Part shown: positions 1 to 6,765 of the stretch, piece after piece | How positions within the stretch are numbered: the stretch's first letter is position 1 | Layout of the letters: every line of letters begins with the position of its first letter | DNA from: Thermoplasmata archaeon | Lineage (GTDB): Archaea; Thermoplasmatota; Thermoplasmata; Thermoplasmatales; Thermoplasmataceae | Length of the DNA: 14,174 nt | Direction of reading: 5' to 3' | Assembly (NCBI GenBank): GCA_021802365.1 | Contig: JAKAAJ010000027.1 | Coordinates: forward strand, 1-14,174 | Position numbers and translations under genes: made by a program | Notes under the pieces: model-generated | What the model saw: only the letters and a program-made list of their open reading frames with translations | Told to the model about the DNA's origin: nothing | Database searches by the model: none

Positions 1-79
1 CTGGTGTCCTGACCAAAAACTAATAAAATGCCTCTAAGAAACTTCTTACTGAAAAGAAAGCCTATTATTCTGAAGGCTC
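1..79. other. Left-edge intergenic sequence
   Basis: AT-rich stretch before the stop codon of the first gene. On the + strand one frame is open from the edge only for 11 codons and ends in TAA at 35-37, too little to call a gene tail. On the - strand the AT-rich run around 20-35 could be a promoter for a gene to the left. Nothing firmer can be said. Confidence 0.3.
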
Positions 80-304
80 TCATTTAAAAAAATCATATTT
101 TATAGATGCTTCTCGCCACTCCTCTGGGGGAATGTCAAAAGCCTTGCATATCTCAGGCACATCCTTGCCCTCCTTCAGGAGTTTTCTTATTTTCTTGACA
201 GTTTTTTTGTCAAGCTCTTTCAACGGATTATCACCCTTACTAAAGAAACACCAGGTAAGAGATAAACATTCACAATCTTCTCTGACTGAATTTTTCAGTG
301 TCAT
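80..304 (-). CDS. Small Cys-containing protein of unknown function, possible helix-turn-helix
   Basis: I do not recognise this protein. From ATG at 302-304 it has 74 residues. The N-terminal part carries three cysteines (a C-x-C pair, then a W-C before FFSKGDN). The C-terminal half is highly charged. Its segment VKKIRKLLKEGKDVPEICK, followed by a short turn and a second helix, resembles the helix-turn-helix of resolvase-like or other small DNA-binding domains, but this is weak. The start is uncertain. The frame is open upstream to a TTG at 395-397, and an AT-rich box near 374-383 lies about 25 bases before a TTG at 353-355. A leaderless form from 355, adding 17 residues including another Cys, is therefore possible. 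It is transcribed divergently from the NAC gene, 114 bases away from the ATG. No function is assigned. Confidence 0.5.
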   Translation of the reverse strand: MTLKNSVREDCECLSLTWCFFSKGDNPLKELDKKTVKKIRKLLKEGKDVPEICKAFDIPPEEWREASIKYDFFK

Positions 305-372
305 TAATGCAGGAAATTGTGAAGAAGAAACATGAGAATAACATCGTTCATCCAATCCTGAAGAGAGGCATA

Positions 373-397
373 GAATTAAATTGTGAACTTTTATCAA
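373..397. promoter_or_regulatory. Divergent promoter region between the small protein and NAC
   Basis: Two AT-rich boxes lie side by side. GAATTAAATT at about 373-382 is a candidate TATA box for the leftward gene. CTTTTATCA at 388-396 is centred about 27 bases before the NAC ATG at 419, the archaeal spacing for a leaderless or near-leaderless transcript. Placement is by eye and both assignments are inference. Confidence 0.35.
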
Positions 398-418
398 GAT
401 AATTGGAATGTGTTCATT

Positions 419-784
419 ATGATTCCGGGACGAATGAACTCAAGAGAGGTCAAAAGGATGATGGCCCAGATGGGCATAAAATCCACTGAGATGAATGATG
501 TGAAAACCGTGATCCTGAAAGGAACGGATAAGGATTATGTAATATCCGACGCGCAGGTAACAATGATTGAGGCACAGGGGACGAAAACTTTCCAGGTCAT
601 GGGGACAATGAAGGAGACAAAGAAATCTGTTTCAGAAGAAATTCCCCCTTACAGTGATGAGGATATAAAACTGGTTATGGATCAGGCATCTGTTTCAAAG
701 GAGAAGGCCATTTCTGCACTGAAGAAGGCTGCCGGGGAACCGGCCAGAGCAATAATGGATTTAATTGAGAATGCCGGATCTTAA
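419..784 (+). CDS. nac: Archaeal nascent polypeptide-associated complex protein (NAC, alpha type)
   Basis: This is the archaeal NAC subunit, which forms a homodimer at the ribosome exit tunnel and contacts emerging chains. It has 121 residues, normal for archaeal NAC. The N-terminus MIPGRMNSREVKRMMAQMGI matches the family's typical opening, which is why ATG 419 is chosen over the TTG/ATG candidates upstream at 383. The NAC domain spans about residues 12-62 and includes the family's VTMIEAQGTKTFQV strand. A UBA domain follows at about 81-118 (SDEDIKLVMDQASVSKEKAI), separated by a charged linker. The stop codon lies inside the start of the CCA-adding enzyme gene, so the two are probably co-transcribed and translationally coupled. 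A TATA-like box about 27 bases upstream and no clear Shine-Dalgarno point to a leaderless message. Confidence 0.93.
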   Translation: MIPGRMNSREVKRMMAQMGIKSTEMNDVKTVILKGTDKDYVISDAQVTMIEAQGTKTFQVMGTMKETKKSVSEEIPPYSDEDIKLVMDQASVSKEKAISALKKAAGEPARAIMDLIENAGS

Positions 785-2081
785 GGGTATATTGGAAAAA
801 GCCAGACCTTCAGAGTATGAATCCAGTATTCTTTCAAGGACATCAGATGATGTTCTTCGCAGGATAAAGTTATACTGCTCTTCGAAAGGCATATCCGCCG
901 AACCCATAGTGGTCGGCTCGTTTTCGAAGGGAACGAATCTCTCAGGTTCAGACATCGATATATTTGTGGTATTCTCAAAAGACTATAGCAGGCAAGATCT
1001 GGAAAAACTGGGCCTGAAGATAGGCCACGAATGCCTGCCTGGCTCCAAGGAAAAATATGCGGAGCACCCTTATGTAAGTGGATATGAGAACGGCATCAAG
1101 ATAGATATAGTTCCATGTTTTCAGCATTCTGCCGACGAGCGATTGATAAGCTCAGTGGACAGAACACCGCTTCACACCGAGTTCATAAGAAAAAACCTGA
1201 CAGAGGAGCAGAAGGATGAAGTGAGGCTGCTGAAGCTTTTTCTGAAGAGTGCCGGAATATATGGTTCGGAGGTTAGAGTTCAGGGGTTCTCTGGATACGT
1301 CTGTGAGCTGCTTATTTATCACCTAGGTTCTTTCATCGGAACTGTGAAGTGGCTTTCCAGGATAAAGGGGAGGGCTACACTTGGCGATATTTCTGCTATT
1401 GACTCCTCTTCTCCTCTGGTTATTGTGGACCCCACAGACATGAAGAGGAATGCAGCGGCAGCCATATCCGAGAATTCTTACCATACATCAATAGTCACTT
1501 CCAGGTGCTACCTGGATTCCCCTGATGAAAGTTATTTCGTTCTGCCTGAAAGCTCAGGAAGATCAGCATATCGTGAAAGGGGAACTGCAATGTTTCTAAT
1601 AACAATCAAAAAGCCGGATATGGTAGACGACATAATCTATTCCCAGGCTTTGAAGCTTGAAAAAATGGTACGCCAGGTTTCCTCGGATTCCGGCTTCAGA
1701 GTTTTCGGAACCCACATGATGGTAAATGGAAATATAGAAATCCTTATTGAGATCGATGTGCAATATCTGCCTGCATTCAGGACACACATGGGTCCGCCTG
1801 CAATATCAGAAAACGCTCTTGATTTTCTGAAGAAATGGGAGCAGGATCCCAGAACCCAGAGAGGTCCTTACATTTCTGGAGGCAGGCTCTACGTTGAGGT
1901 TGCGAATGAGAATCGTTATTTCCCGGAAGTTCTTGTTTCAGGCCTATCAGGAAAAAATATAGGCAAACACCTCAATCCTTTGAAGGATTCCATAAAGATA
2001 TCAAGAATAGGTGAAGGTGATCGACTGGAAATCCTCTCTTTTTATTATGGCAGGAGAATATGCAGATCACATGCCTCCTGA
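771..2081 (+). CDS. cca: CCA-adding enzyme (archaeal class I tRNA nucleotidyltransferase)
   Basis: Adds or repairs the 3' CCA of tRNAs from CTP and ATP without a nucleic acid template. The protein has 436 residues from ATG 771, usual for the archaeal class I family. The polymerase-beta-type signature is complete: GSFSKGTNLSGSDIDIF at residues 49-64 supplies the GS motif and metal-binding D61 and D63, and the third carboxylate is D112 in KIDIVPCF. The FSGYVCELLIYHLGSF block and the later domains also fit the archaeal enzyme. A TTG at 765 is an alternative start adding two residues. ATG 771 overlaps the NAC gene by 14 bases with no strong ribosome site, suggesting coupling. The neighbouring tRNA-Gln gene lacks an encoded CCA and so needs this enzyme. 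The last five codons, stop included, overlap the opposite-strand ubiquitin-like gene exactly codon on codon. Confidence 0.95.
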   Translation: MPDLKGILEKARPSEYESSILSRTSDDVLRRIKLYCSSKGISAEPIVVGSFSKGTNLSGSDIDIFVVFSKDYSRQDLEKLGLKIGHECLPGSKEKYAEHPYVSGYENGIKIDIVPCFQHSADERLISSVDRTPLHTEFIRKNLTEEQKDEVRLLKLFLKSAGIYGSEVRVQGFSGYVCELLIYHLGSFIGTVKWLSRIKGRATLGDISAIDSSSPLVIVDPTDMKRNAAAAISENSYHTSIVTSRCYLDSPDESYFVLPESSGRSAYRERGTAMFLITIKKPDMVDDIIYSQALKLEKMVRQVSSDSGFRVFGTHMMVNGNIEILIEIDVQYLPAFRTHMGPPAISENALDFLKKWEQDPRTQRGPYISGGRLYVEVANENRYFPEVLVSGLSGKNIGKHLNPLKDSIKISRIGEGDRLEILSFYYGRRICRSHAS

Positions 2082-2264
2082 GAATATCTCCAGGACCTGC
2101 ACATCATCATCAGGAAGTATTATCTCATCCGCTGTGAGTGGCTGGCCTCCGCGTATGCATATATATCTCTCTTCGCTGAGCCCATGCGCCTTCATTACAG
2201 ACTCAACTGTCTCAGGGGTTTGCAATTCCAAAATAATTGTTTCCCTGCCGAGCACTCTGATCAT
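2067..2264 (-). CDS. Ubiquitin-like beta-grasp sulfur carrier (ThiS/MoaD/SAMP type)
   Basis: Small beta-grasp protein of 65 residues from ATG 2262-2264. Family members are activated at a C-terminal Gly-Gly by an E1-like enzyme. They carry sulfur for thiamine, molybdopterin or tRNA 2-thiouridine synthesis, or in archaea are conjugated to proteins (SAMPs). Supporting features are the short strand-helix-strand pattern, ICIRGGQPLTADEIILPDDD in the position of the ThiS/MoaD 'hNG' loop region, and the ending VQVLEIFSGGM. The frame is open to GTG 2274-2276, but that codon overlaps the tRNA discriminator base. ATG is preferred and is preceded by a G-rich TGGGGG run. Which pathway it serves cannot be told. 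The final Met after Gly-Gly is odd, because mature carriers end in GG. The gene follows tRNA-Gln after 11 bases and probably shares its transcript. Confidence 0.8.
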   Translation of the reverse strand: MIRVLGRETIILELQTPETVESVMKAHGLSEERYICIRGGQPLTADEIILPDDDVQVLEIFSGGM

Positions 2265-2275
2265 GTTTACCCCCA

Positions 2276-2348
2276 CAGCCCCGGGCAGATTCGAACTGCC
2301 GTCATCGGATCCAAAGTCCGGTATGCTTGGCCACTACACCACGGGGCT
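2276..2348 (-). tRNA. tRNA-Gln (anticodon UUG)
   Basis: The - strand folds as a full cloverleaf of 73 bases. The acceptor stem AGCCCCG pairs with CGGGGCT, with discriminator G. The D arm contains AGTGG and AAGC. The anticodon loop CTTTGGA carries TTG at 2312-2314, reading CAA. The T arm is GGCAG-TTCGAAT-CTGCC and the variable loop has four bases (TGAC). The anticodon stem has four Watson-Crick pairs, with a probable C-A mismatch at its outer end. No intron and no encoded CCA are present, so the CCA-adding enzyme encoded next door must complete it. Archaea normally make Gln-tRNA(Gln) by transamidation of Glu-tRNA(Gln). The gene lies directly upstream of the ubiquitin-like carrier gene on the same strand. 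Confidence 0.95.
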
Positions 2349-2369
2349 TTTTATCCAAAAATTTTCAGA

Positions 2370-2384
2370 CATTATTTAATTTAT
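2370..2384 (-). promoter_or_regulatory. TATA box of the tRNA-Gln / ubiquitin-like transcript
   Basis: On the - strand an AT-rich box containing ATTAAATAAT is centred about 28 bases before the tRNA 5' end. This is the expected archaeal TATA position for transcription starting at or just before the mature tRNA. No other promoter-like sequence lies between the tRNA and the following gene, which supports a shared transcript. Confidence 0.5.
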
Positions 2385-2400
2385 GCCTGACTTCCTCAGC

Positions 2401-2411
2401 TAAAATTTTAT
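2401..2411 (+). promoter_or_regulatory. TATA-like box of methionine aminopeptidase
   Basis: TAAAATTTTAT is centred about 22 bases before the GTG start at 2428. No Shine-Dalgarno precedes that start, so a leaderless transcript is likely. This promoter lies back to back with the tRNA-Gln promoter. Confidence 0.4.
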
Positions 2412-2427
2412 GTAAAGTATCAATGAA

Positions 2428-3306
2428 GTGTTATTGAATATCGAAGTTAAGAATAAACTGATGCAGGCTGGAAAGATTGGAAGGGATGCCCTGGAATACG
2501 GGAAATCACTGGCAGAGCCTGGGGCTTATCTCCTTGATATAGCTGAGGGAATTGAGAAATTCATAGCTGAACAGGGTGGAAAACCTTCTTTCCCTGTGAA
2601 TCTAAGCATAAACAATGAGGCCGCACATTATACACCTTATCCTGGTGACAGAAAGAAACTTTCAACTGGAGATCTGTTAAAAATTGATGTTGGTGCCCAG
2701 ATAGACGGTTATCTATCTGACAATGCAGCAACTGTTGAAGTGGGAAACACTGGAAAATATTCTGATCTCATAGATTCAACCAGAGATGCGCTTAATCAAG
2801 CCATAAGAAAACTTCGTCCAGGTATAGCAATCCGTGAGATAGGAAAGCAGATAGGCACAGTCATAGAATCCAGCGGTTTCCATCCAGTTAAGAACCTTGG
2901 TGGTCATGGGATAAACAGATACGACCTGCATTCTGAGGTATTCATCCCAAATTTTGACGATGGCAATGGAAAGCAGCTAAAACCAGAGATAACCATAGCC
3001 ATAGAACCATTTGCATCCACAGGTCCAGGGATGATTCACAACGGGGCGGGTGGAAACATATACATTCTGGACAGCCCGAAGGTAAGGCAGGACGAGATAA
3101 TATACAAAAATTTCAACACCGTGCCCTTCGCGGAGAGATGGCTGGCCAAAATAATGGATGATCACGAGAGATACTTGAAGGATATGATGCGCAGTCGTGA
3201 GGTAAGCCAGTTTCCTGTCCTGAAAGAACACAGGGGTTCAATGATTGCCCAGTCGGAACACACAGTAATCATTGGCACTGACGAAATTACAGTTACCACA
3301 GCCTGA
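2428..3306 (+). CDS. map: Methionine aminopeptidase, type II
   Basis: Removes the initiator methionine from nascent proteins and uses two metal ions. The protein has 292 residues, the normal archaeal type II length including the alpha-helical insert near residues 215-270. The full ligand set is visible: H67 (substrate side), D87 in KIDVGAQ, D98 in GYLSDNAA, H160 in GGHGINRYDLH, E193 in TIAIEPFAS and E277 in QSEHTVII. The GTG start at 2428 is taken because the frame has no in-frame ATG nearby and the N-terminus aligns with family members; TTG 2434 is an alternative. Archaeal initiation uses unformylated Met, so no deformylase partner is needed. The 3' end overlaps the convergent thymidylate kinase gene by 14 bases. 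Confidence 0.95.
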   Translation: MLLNIEVKNKLMQAGKIGRDALEYGKSLAEPGAYLLDIAEGIEKFIAEQGGKPSFPVNLSINNEAAHYTPYPGDRKKLSTGDLLKIDVGAQIDGYLSDNAATVEVGNTGKYSDLIDSTRDALNQAIRKLRPGIAIREIGKQIGTVIESSGFHPVKNLGGHGINRYDLHSEVFIPNFDDGNGKQLKPEITIAIEPFASTGPGMIHNGAGGNIYILDSPKVRQDEIIYKNFNTVPFAERWLAKIMDDHERYLKDMMRSREVSQFPVLKEHRGSMIAQSEHTVIIGTDEITVTTA

Positions 3307-3910
3307 GCTTACTGTTTATAATTAATTTGACTGACTCAAGTGTATCCTCCAAACTCATACTTGCGTCAATATTATTTTCCAAGCATTCAGGCAGGGTAAG
3401 ATAGGTGTTTCTTACAGACCTGAGGAACTCCAGCTCCTCGAATCCGGATGCGGAGTCCATCCTCCTGGATATTCTGTTCATGGCCGTTTCAGGATCTATG
3501 TCAAGATATATGCAAATCTCAGGTTTCAGATGAATTACCCTGCTTACCTCCCTCATCCATCTTATACCGTCATCCTGTGGTTCAAATTTAGTTCTAATTA
3601 TGGTGCCCTGATAAGCAAGAGAGGAATACAGGAACCGGTCGCACACGACGGTCTTCCCTTCGCTGATCCATTTCCCGATGATTTCTGAGTGTACGATCCT
3701 GTCAGCAGTGAACTCAAAGAAAAGCCTCATGGAAGAAAGATAATCCCTTTTTCCCTCAAGCTCGGCAACTCTGTGGAAGTTTTCTGTAGGTTCCTTTGTC
3801 AGAATTGCGTCTATATTCTTTTCAATGAGAAATTGATAAAGCCTTCTGGCTATGGATGTTTTTCCTGACCCGTCTAGGCCCTCAAGTACAATGAAGTGAC
3901 CTGAATTCAA
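3293..3910 (-). CDS. tmk: Thymidylate kinase (dTMP kinase)
   Basis: Phosphorylates dTMP to dTDP with ATP in the cytoplasm, an essential step in dTTP supply. The 205-residue length is typical. The N-terminus FIVLEGLDGSGKT holds the P-loop (residues 11-18). KEPTE at 39-43 fits the TMP-binding segment. The family signature CDRFLYSSLAYQG lies at 90-102. An arginine-containing lid (RISRRMD) follows the LDIDPE strand. The start is TTG 3908-3910: an in-frame TAA lies two codons upstream and the next downstream Met would remove the P-loop. A TATA-like ATTTATTGTT at about 3941-3950 (- strand) would give a short leader. The gene converges on and overlaps methionine aminopeptidase by 14 bases. Confidence 0.93.
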   Translation of the reverse strand: MNSGHFIVLEGLDGSGKTSIARRLYQFLIEKNIDAILTKEPTENFHRVAELEGKRDYLSSMRLFFEFTADRIVHSEIIGKWISEGKTVVCDRFLYSSLAYQGTIIRTKFEPQDDGIRWMREVSRVIHLKPEICIYLDIDPETAMNRISRRMDSASGFEELEFLRSVRNTYLTLPECLENNIDASMSLEDTLESVKLIINSKLRLW

Positions 3911-3939
3911 TGCTTATTACCACTTCAGCATGTGCAGGT

Positions 3940-3951
3940 TAACAATAAATC
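3940..3951 (-). promoter_or_regulatory. Candidate TATA box of thymidylate kinase
   Basis: The - strand reads an AT-rich ATTTATTGTT segment some 35-40 bases before the TTG start, leaving room for a short untranslated leader of about 10-15 bases. Placement is by eye. Confidence 0.3.
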
Positions 3952-4040
3952 TTACAGGAATAGTGGCGATACAGTTATTCGAGAGAAGAAATTGAGAATC
4001 TCTTTATCTCTATGAATTATTACCCGCAAACAGGAAATGT

Positions 4041-5270
4041 ATGGGGAAGTTTTCGGTAAGGAGAGGTTTAGGGCCTCTTGTAAACATATATGTGAGGGTT
4101 GTTTCCATCACACAGCTCATCAGAACTCTTGGAAGATCAGTCGTCTGGATTTTTGTCCCCATATATCTCAGTGAGGTAAGGGGAGTTCCATTCTTTGATG
4201 TTGGCCTGATATTCTTTGCAACTGCCATTCTCTCCCTTCCATTTTCACTTTACGGGGGTAACCTGATCGATAAAGTGGGTAGGAGATTTGCAGCAATAAT
4301 CACTCCGCCAATGATGGCAATAATTCTCCTAATAGAGGGGATAGTTGTTGCCAAAAATCTAAGCATAATAATCCTCATTGCAACCTTCCTCCTTTTCGAG
4401 CCCATAGCAAGTGTTCAGGGTATAGTGGACAATGTAATCATAACTGAGGAAACTCCGGAAAGTGAGAGAAACAACGCATTCAGCATCATAAGGATTGCTG
4501 CCAATATTGGTTTCTCTTTCGGACCTGCAATCGGAGGGTTCCTGTCATTCATAAATTTCTCCCTTGTTTTCTTTGTTCCAATGTTCATAACAATAATAGA
4601 ATGGTTCATCTTTGTAAAATACATAAGAAACAGGAAACAATTCAATGTTTCACAGGAACGCCGCCTTACAGATTTTCCTACAGGAGACAGGCTGTTCCTC
4701 ATCATATCTCTTATAATCGCAAGTTCATTCTTTGTAGCAGGGCAGTGGGGTACAACCTTAACGCTCTTCTGGTCATCAGTGGACCACATCACAAACAGGG
4801 AAATTGGTCTGCTTTACACTGTTAATGGAATCATAGTTGTCCTTTTTCAGGTACCGATTAACTGGCTCTTTGTAAAGGTGAGGGACCACATCAGGATAGC
4901 AGCAGGAGTAATGATCTATTCTATCTCATTCTTCCTCCTTATCTTCTCAAGTAATTTCCTGTTTCTGGTAGCTGACGTAATTCTCATAACTATGGCAGAG
5001 AATATCATATCACCTGTTATTTACACAGTAATAGGAAAAATGGCTCCTGAAGGCAAGAAGGGCCAGTATTTTGGGGCCTTCCAGCTGATTGTAAGTTTCA
5101 TTCAGCCTGTTGCACCTGTAATGGGTACATTCCTTCTCGGGCGTTTTCAGGGAGAAGACCTGTTCATGTGGACACCAATACTGATAATAGGAATTGCTGT
5201 CACAATTCTCACCCTGAAATTCGGGGCAATAAAGTCTGCAAAGACAGTGGCTGAGGAGACCACTCTGTGA
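4041..5270 (+). CDS. Major facilitator superfamily transporter, probable efflux permease
   Basis: Integral membrane protein of 409 residues with about 12 hydrophobic helices, the MFS size and layout. The motif A loop between helices 2 and 3 is clear: GGNLIDKVGRR at residues 72-82 matches GxLaDrxGrr. A basic central loop (KYIRNRKQ and following residues) separates two six-helix halves. A conserved-looking EETPESERNNAF loop occurs between helices 4 and 5. The resemblance is to drug or metabolite efflux permeases, but the substrate cannot be told from sequence. Start ATG 4041 is preceded by CAGGAAATGT, a weak purine-rich site; an out-of-frame ATG at 4037 is ignored. It is divergent from thymidylate kinase and its stop lies one base from the stop of convergent Pth2. 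Confidence 0.88.
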   Translation: MGKFSVRRGLGPLVNIYVRVVSITQLIRTLGRSVVWIFVPIYLSEVRGVPFFDVGLIFFATAILSLPFSLYGGNLIDKVGRRFAAIITPPMMAIILLIEGIVVAKNLSIIILIATFLLFEPIASVQGIVDNVIITEETPESERNNAFSIIRIAANIGFSFGPAIGGFLSFINFSLVFFVPMFITIIEWFIFVKYIRNRKQFNVSQERRLTDFPTGDRLFLIISLIIASSFFVAGQWGTTLTLFWSSVDHITNREIGLLYTVNGIIVVLFQVPINWLFVKVRDHIRIAAGVMIYSISFFLLIFSSNFLFLVADVILITMAENIISPVIYTVIGKMAPEGKKGQYFGAFQLIVSFIQPVAPVMGTFLLGRFQGEDLFMWTPILIIGIAVTILTLKFGAIKSAKTVAEETTL

Positions 5271-5271
5271 T

Positions 5272-5631
5272 CTAAAGCAGGGGATATTTTCCTGTCAGTG
5301 GTTCAAGCACAGACTCTTCAGCGGGTCCAATTCCGGCGCATGTCAGTGTGCCTGGAAATACCTGTGTGAATCCTGCGTCATTTACTGGTTCAGTGATTAT
5401 GCCCTGAGATCTGGCTATACCAATAAGCTGCCGGAGCTGTTCTTCACTCTCAACCTTAATGACAATTTTTTTCTGTCCCTCGCTGATCCACTCCTTAAAG
5501 AGTTTTTTCTCTGTTTTCTGGGCAGTCAGGGCGCAGGAAACGGAGGCATGGGCAACCTGTGCGGCAATTTTTCCCTTACCCATATCCAGATCCCGCCTGA
5601 CAGCAATGACTAGTTTAACAGGCCCTACCAT
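5272..5631 (-). CDS. pth2: Peptidyl-tRNA hydrolase, archaeal/eukaryotic type (Pth2)
   Basis: Releases peptides from prematurely dissociated peptidyl-tRNAs so the tRNA can be recycled. The 119 residues match the Pth2 family length. Signature blocks are present: [24 protein letters not shown] at 6-29, with the catalytic-site lysine and the DLxMxxGK pattern, and [19 protein letters not shown] at 85-103. The frame is open for 56 codons upstream, but that part is reverse-read coding sequence of the preceding gene and is not Pth2-like, so ATG 5629-5631 is chosen. A purine-rich GAGGAAGGATG just upstream serves as ribosome site. The start overlaps the end of CDP-archaeol synthase by 7 bases. This makes Pth2 the third gene of an operon with XRE-CBS and lipid genes. 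Confidence 0.95.
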   Translation of the reverse strand: MVGPVKLVIAVRRDLDMGKGKIAAQVAHASVSCALTAQKTEKKLFKEWISEGQKKIVIKVESEEQLRQLIGIARSQGIITEPVNDAGFTQVFPGTLTCAGIGPAEESVLEPLTGKYPLL

Positions 5632-6188
5632 GGAACATCCTTCCTCTTCATCCTGTATCCGATTATATTCACTGCCCTGTGCAGTGGTGGTGTGATTATG
5701 AGTATTGTCAGTATGCCAATTATATTTCCGTAATAGTCCATGAAAAATTGTCTTGCAAATAGGAATAGAAAGAGGAATGATACCAGCGCAAACGGCCACA
5801 TGTCCAGCAACGATCCTTTACCTCCTCTGGGGATGTTAATCCTCCTCTTTATAAATGAACCAAGAACATCACCTGTGAGGGAGCCGAAGGACATGGCGAA
5901 AAGTGCCACCAGTATTCCTCCAATTGATGAGCCGTAAACAGGGTATGGGAGAACATGTGCGAAGTGGAAGATAGTAACAAGAACAAGCCCAGAGACAACT
6001 CCTATGAGTGACCCTCCAAAATAGCCGCTCCATGTTTTTCCATCTCCAAGTATTCTCTTTCTGTCAGGGAAATTCTTCCTGAAATCCATTGGGTAGTGCC
6101 CTCCGGTAATCACTGCTGATGGGTTTGCGATGAAAGCGGGGATGAACAGAATAAATGCTGCGGCTATAAGAAGTGGGTAATCAAGCAT
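5625..6188 (-). CDS. carS: CDP-archaeol synthase (CarS)
   Basis: Membrane enzyme that activates unsaturated archaetidic acid (digeranylgeranylglyceryl phosphate) with CTP to CDP-archaeol, the precursor of archaeal polar lipid headgroups. The protein has 187 residues with about five hydrophobic helices. Family motifs are [14 protein letters not shown] at 47-59 and [14 protein letters not shown] at 103-116, followed by a short basic-glycine turn (RGGKG). The usual later DQxDF segment reads LLDMWPFA here, keeping one Asp but losing the second acidic residue of the pattern I know. A TTG at 6195-6197 would add three residues. ATG 6186-6188 is preferred because it overlaps the regulator's TGA in the ATGCTTGA arrangement typical of coupled translation. 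The next gene, Pth2, overlaps its end. Confidence 0.9.
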   Translation of the reverse strand: MLDYPLLIAAAFILFIPAFIANPSAVITGGHYPMDFRKNFPDRKRILGDGKTWSGYFGGSLIGVVSGLVLVTIFHFAHVLPYPVYGSSIGGILVALFAMSFGSLTGDVLGSFIKRRINIPRGGKGSLLDMWPFALVSFLFLFLFARQFFMDYYGNIIGILTILIITPPLHRAVNIIGYRMKRKDVPW

Positions 6189-6759
6189 ACTCTTCAACTG
6201 CCTTCAGTATGTCAGCCTTTGTAATTATCCCTTTCACCTCTCCACCATCAACTATAAGAACACAGCTTGAAAATTTCAGAATCGGATAGACCATAGAAAT
6301 AGGTGAATTCCGGTCAAGCTGAGGCGGGGTTGCTCCCATAACCCTCCTAACTATCATTGTCTTCAGGCTTTCAATAGTGGAGCCCTTCAGAAGCATATCA
6401 TTTATGTCTGATTCAGAGACTGATCCTATGAGCTTACCATCCATTGTAAGGACTGGCAACTGGGAAATTCCATGGTTCCTCATCTTATCCAGAGCAGATA
6501 TAATTGAATCAGATGGCGAGCATGTAATGAGATTTGTGCTCATAATTTTCTCAGCGACAAGATCAATTGAGTTTACCTTCTGGCTTGCCCTGTTTAGGTA
6601 TTCATATATTTTTCTAACCTTTTCGTAGGTTGGGTTAAGGTCCCCCTTTTCAAGCCTTGCAATATAAGACTGGCTCACACCACTAACATGAGCAAGGTCT
6701 TTCTGGCTAATTCCAAGTGTTTTTCGCATCTTTCTGAGTTCCTCTATTGAGGGGAGCAT
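6181..6759 (-). CDS. XRE-family transcription regulator with two CBS domains
   Basis: Predicted DNA-binding regulator of 192 residues. An XRE/Cro-type helix-turn-helix spans about 5-57 ([33 protein letters not shown]), and the SQ/IARLEKG pattern is the recognition-helix signature. Two CBS domains follow at about 66-125 and 135-190, each ending with the typical GxxSxxDI or GIITKADI strand-helix. Tandem CBS domains usually sense adenine nucleotides or SAM; the ligand here is unknown. This HTH-CBS architecture is widespread in archaea. ATG 6757-6759 is chosen because a TTATATAAA box is centred 25 bases upstream, so the transcript should begin at or next to it; TTG 6763-6765 is an alternative. 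It is first in the operon with CarS and Pth2. Repeats around its own promoter suggest autoregulation. Confidence 0.9.
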   Translation of the reverse strand: MLPSIEELRKMRKTLGISQKDLAHVSGVSQSYIARLEKGDLNPTYEKVRKIYEYLNRASQKVNSIDLVAEKIMSTNLITCSPSDSIISALDKMRNHGISQLPVLTMDGKLIGSVSESDINDMLLKGSTIESLKTMIVRRVMGATPPQLDRNSPISMVYPILKFSSCVLIVDGGEVKGIITKADILKAVEEYA

Positions 6760-6765
6760 AACCAA

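Noticed and set aside
2..37. Short + strand frame open from the left edge, possible tail of an upstream gene
   Set aside because: Only 11 codons are visible before the stop; no basis to call it coding.
383..418. 12-residue N-terminal extension of NAC from an upstream start
   Set aside because: The sequence from ATG 419 matches the typical archaeal NAC opening, and the extension would overlap the TATA-like box.
2011..2379. Open + strand frame covering the ubiquitin-like gene and tRNA
   Set aside because: It is antisense to two well-supported genes and its translation is low-complexity and unlike any family I know.
3914..4024. TTATTACC at 3914-3921 and 4017-4024, resembling the GTTATTACT operator repeats
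   Set aside because: Only part of the 9-mer matches, the copies are not paired at the same spacing, and such AT-rich words are expected by chance.
5632..5799. 56-residue N-terminal extension of Pth2
   Set aside because: It lies inside the CDP-archaeol synthase gene, is not Pth2-like, and a good ATG with a purine-rich site is present at 5631.
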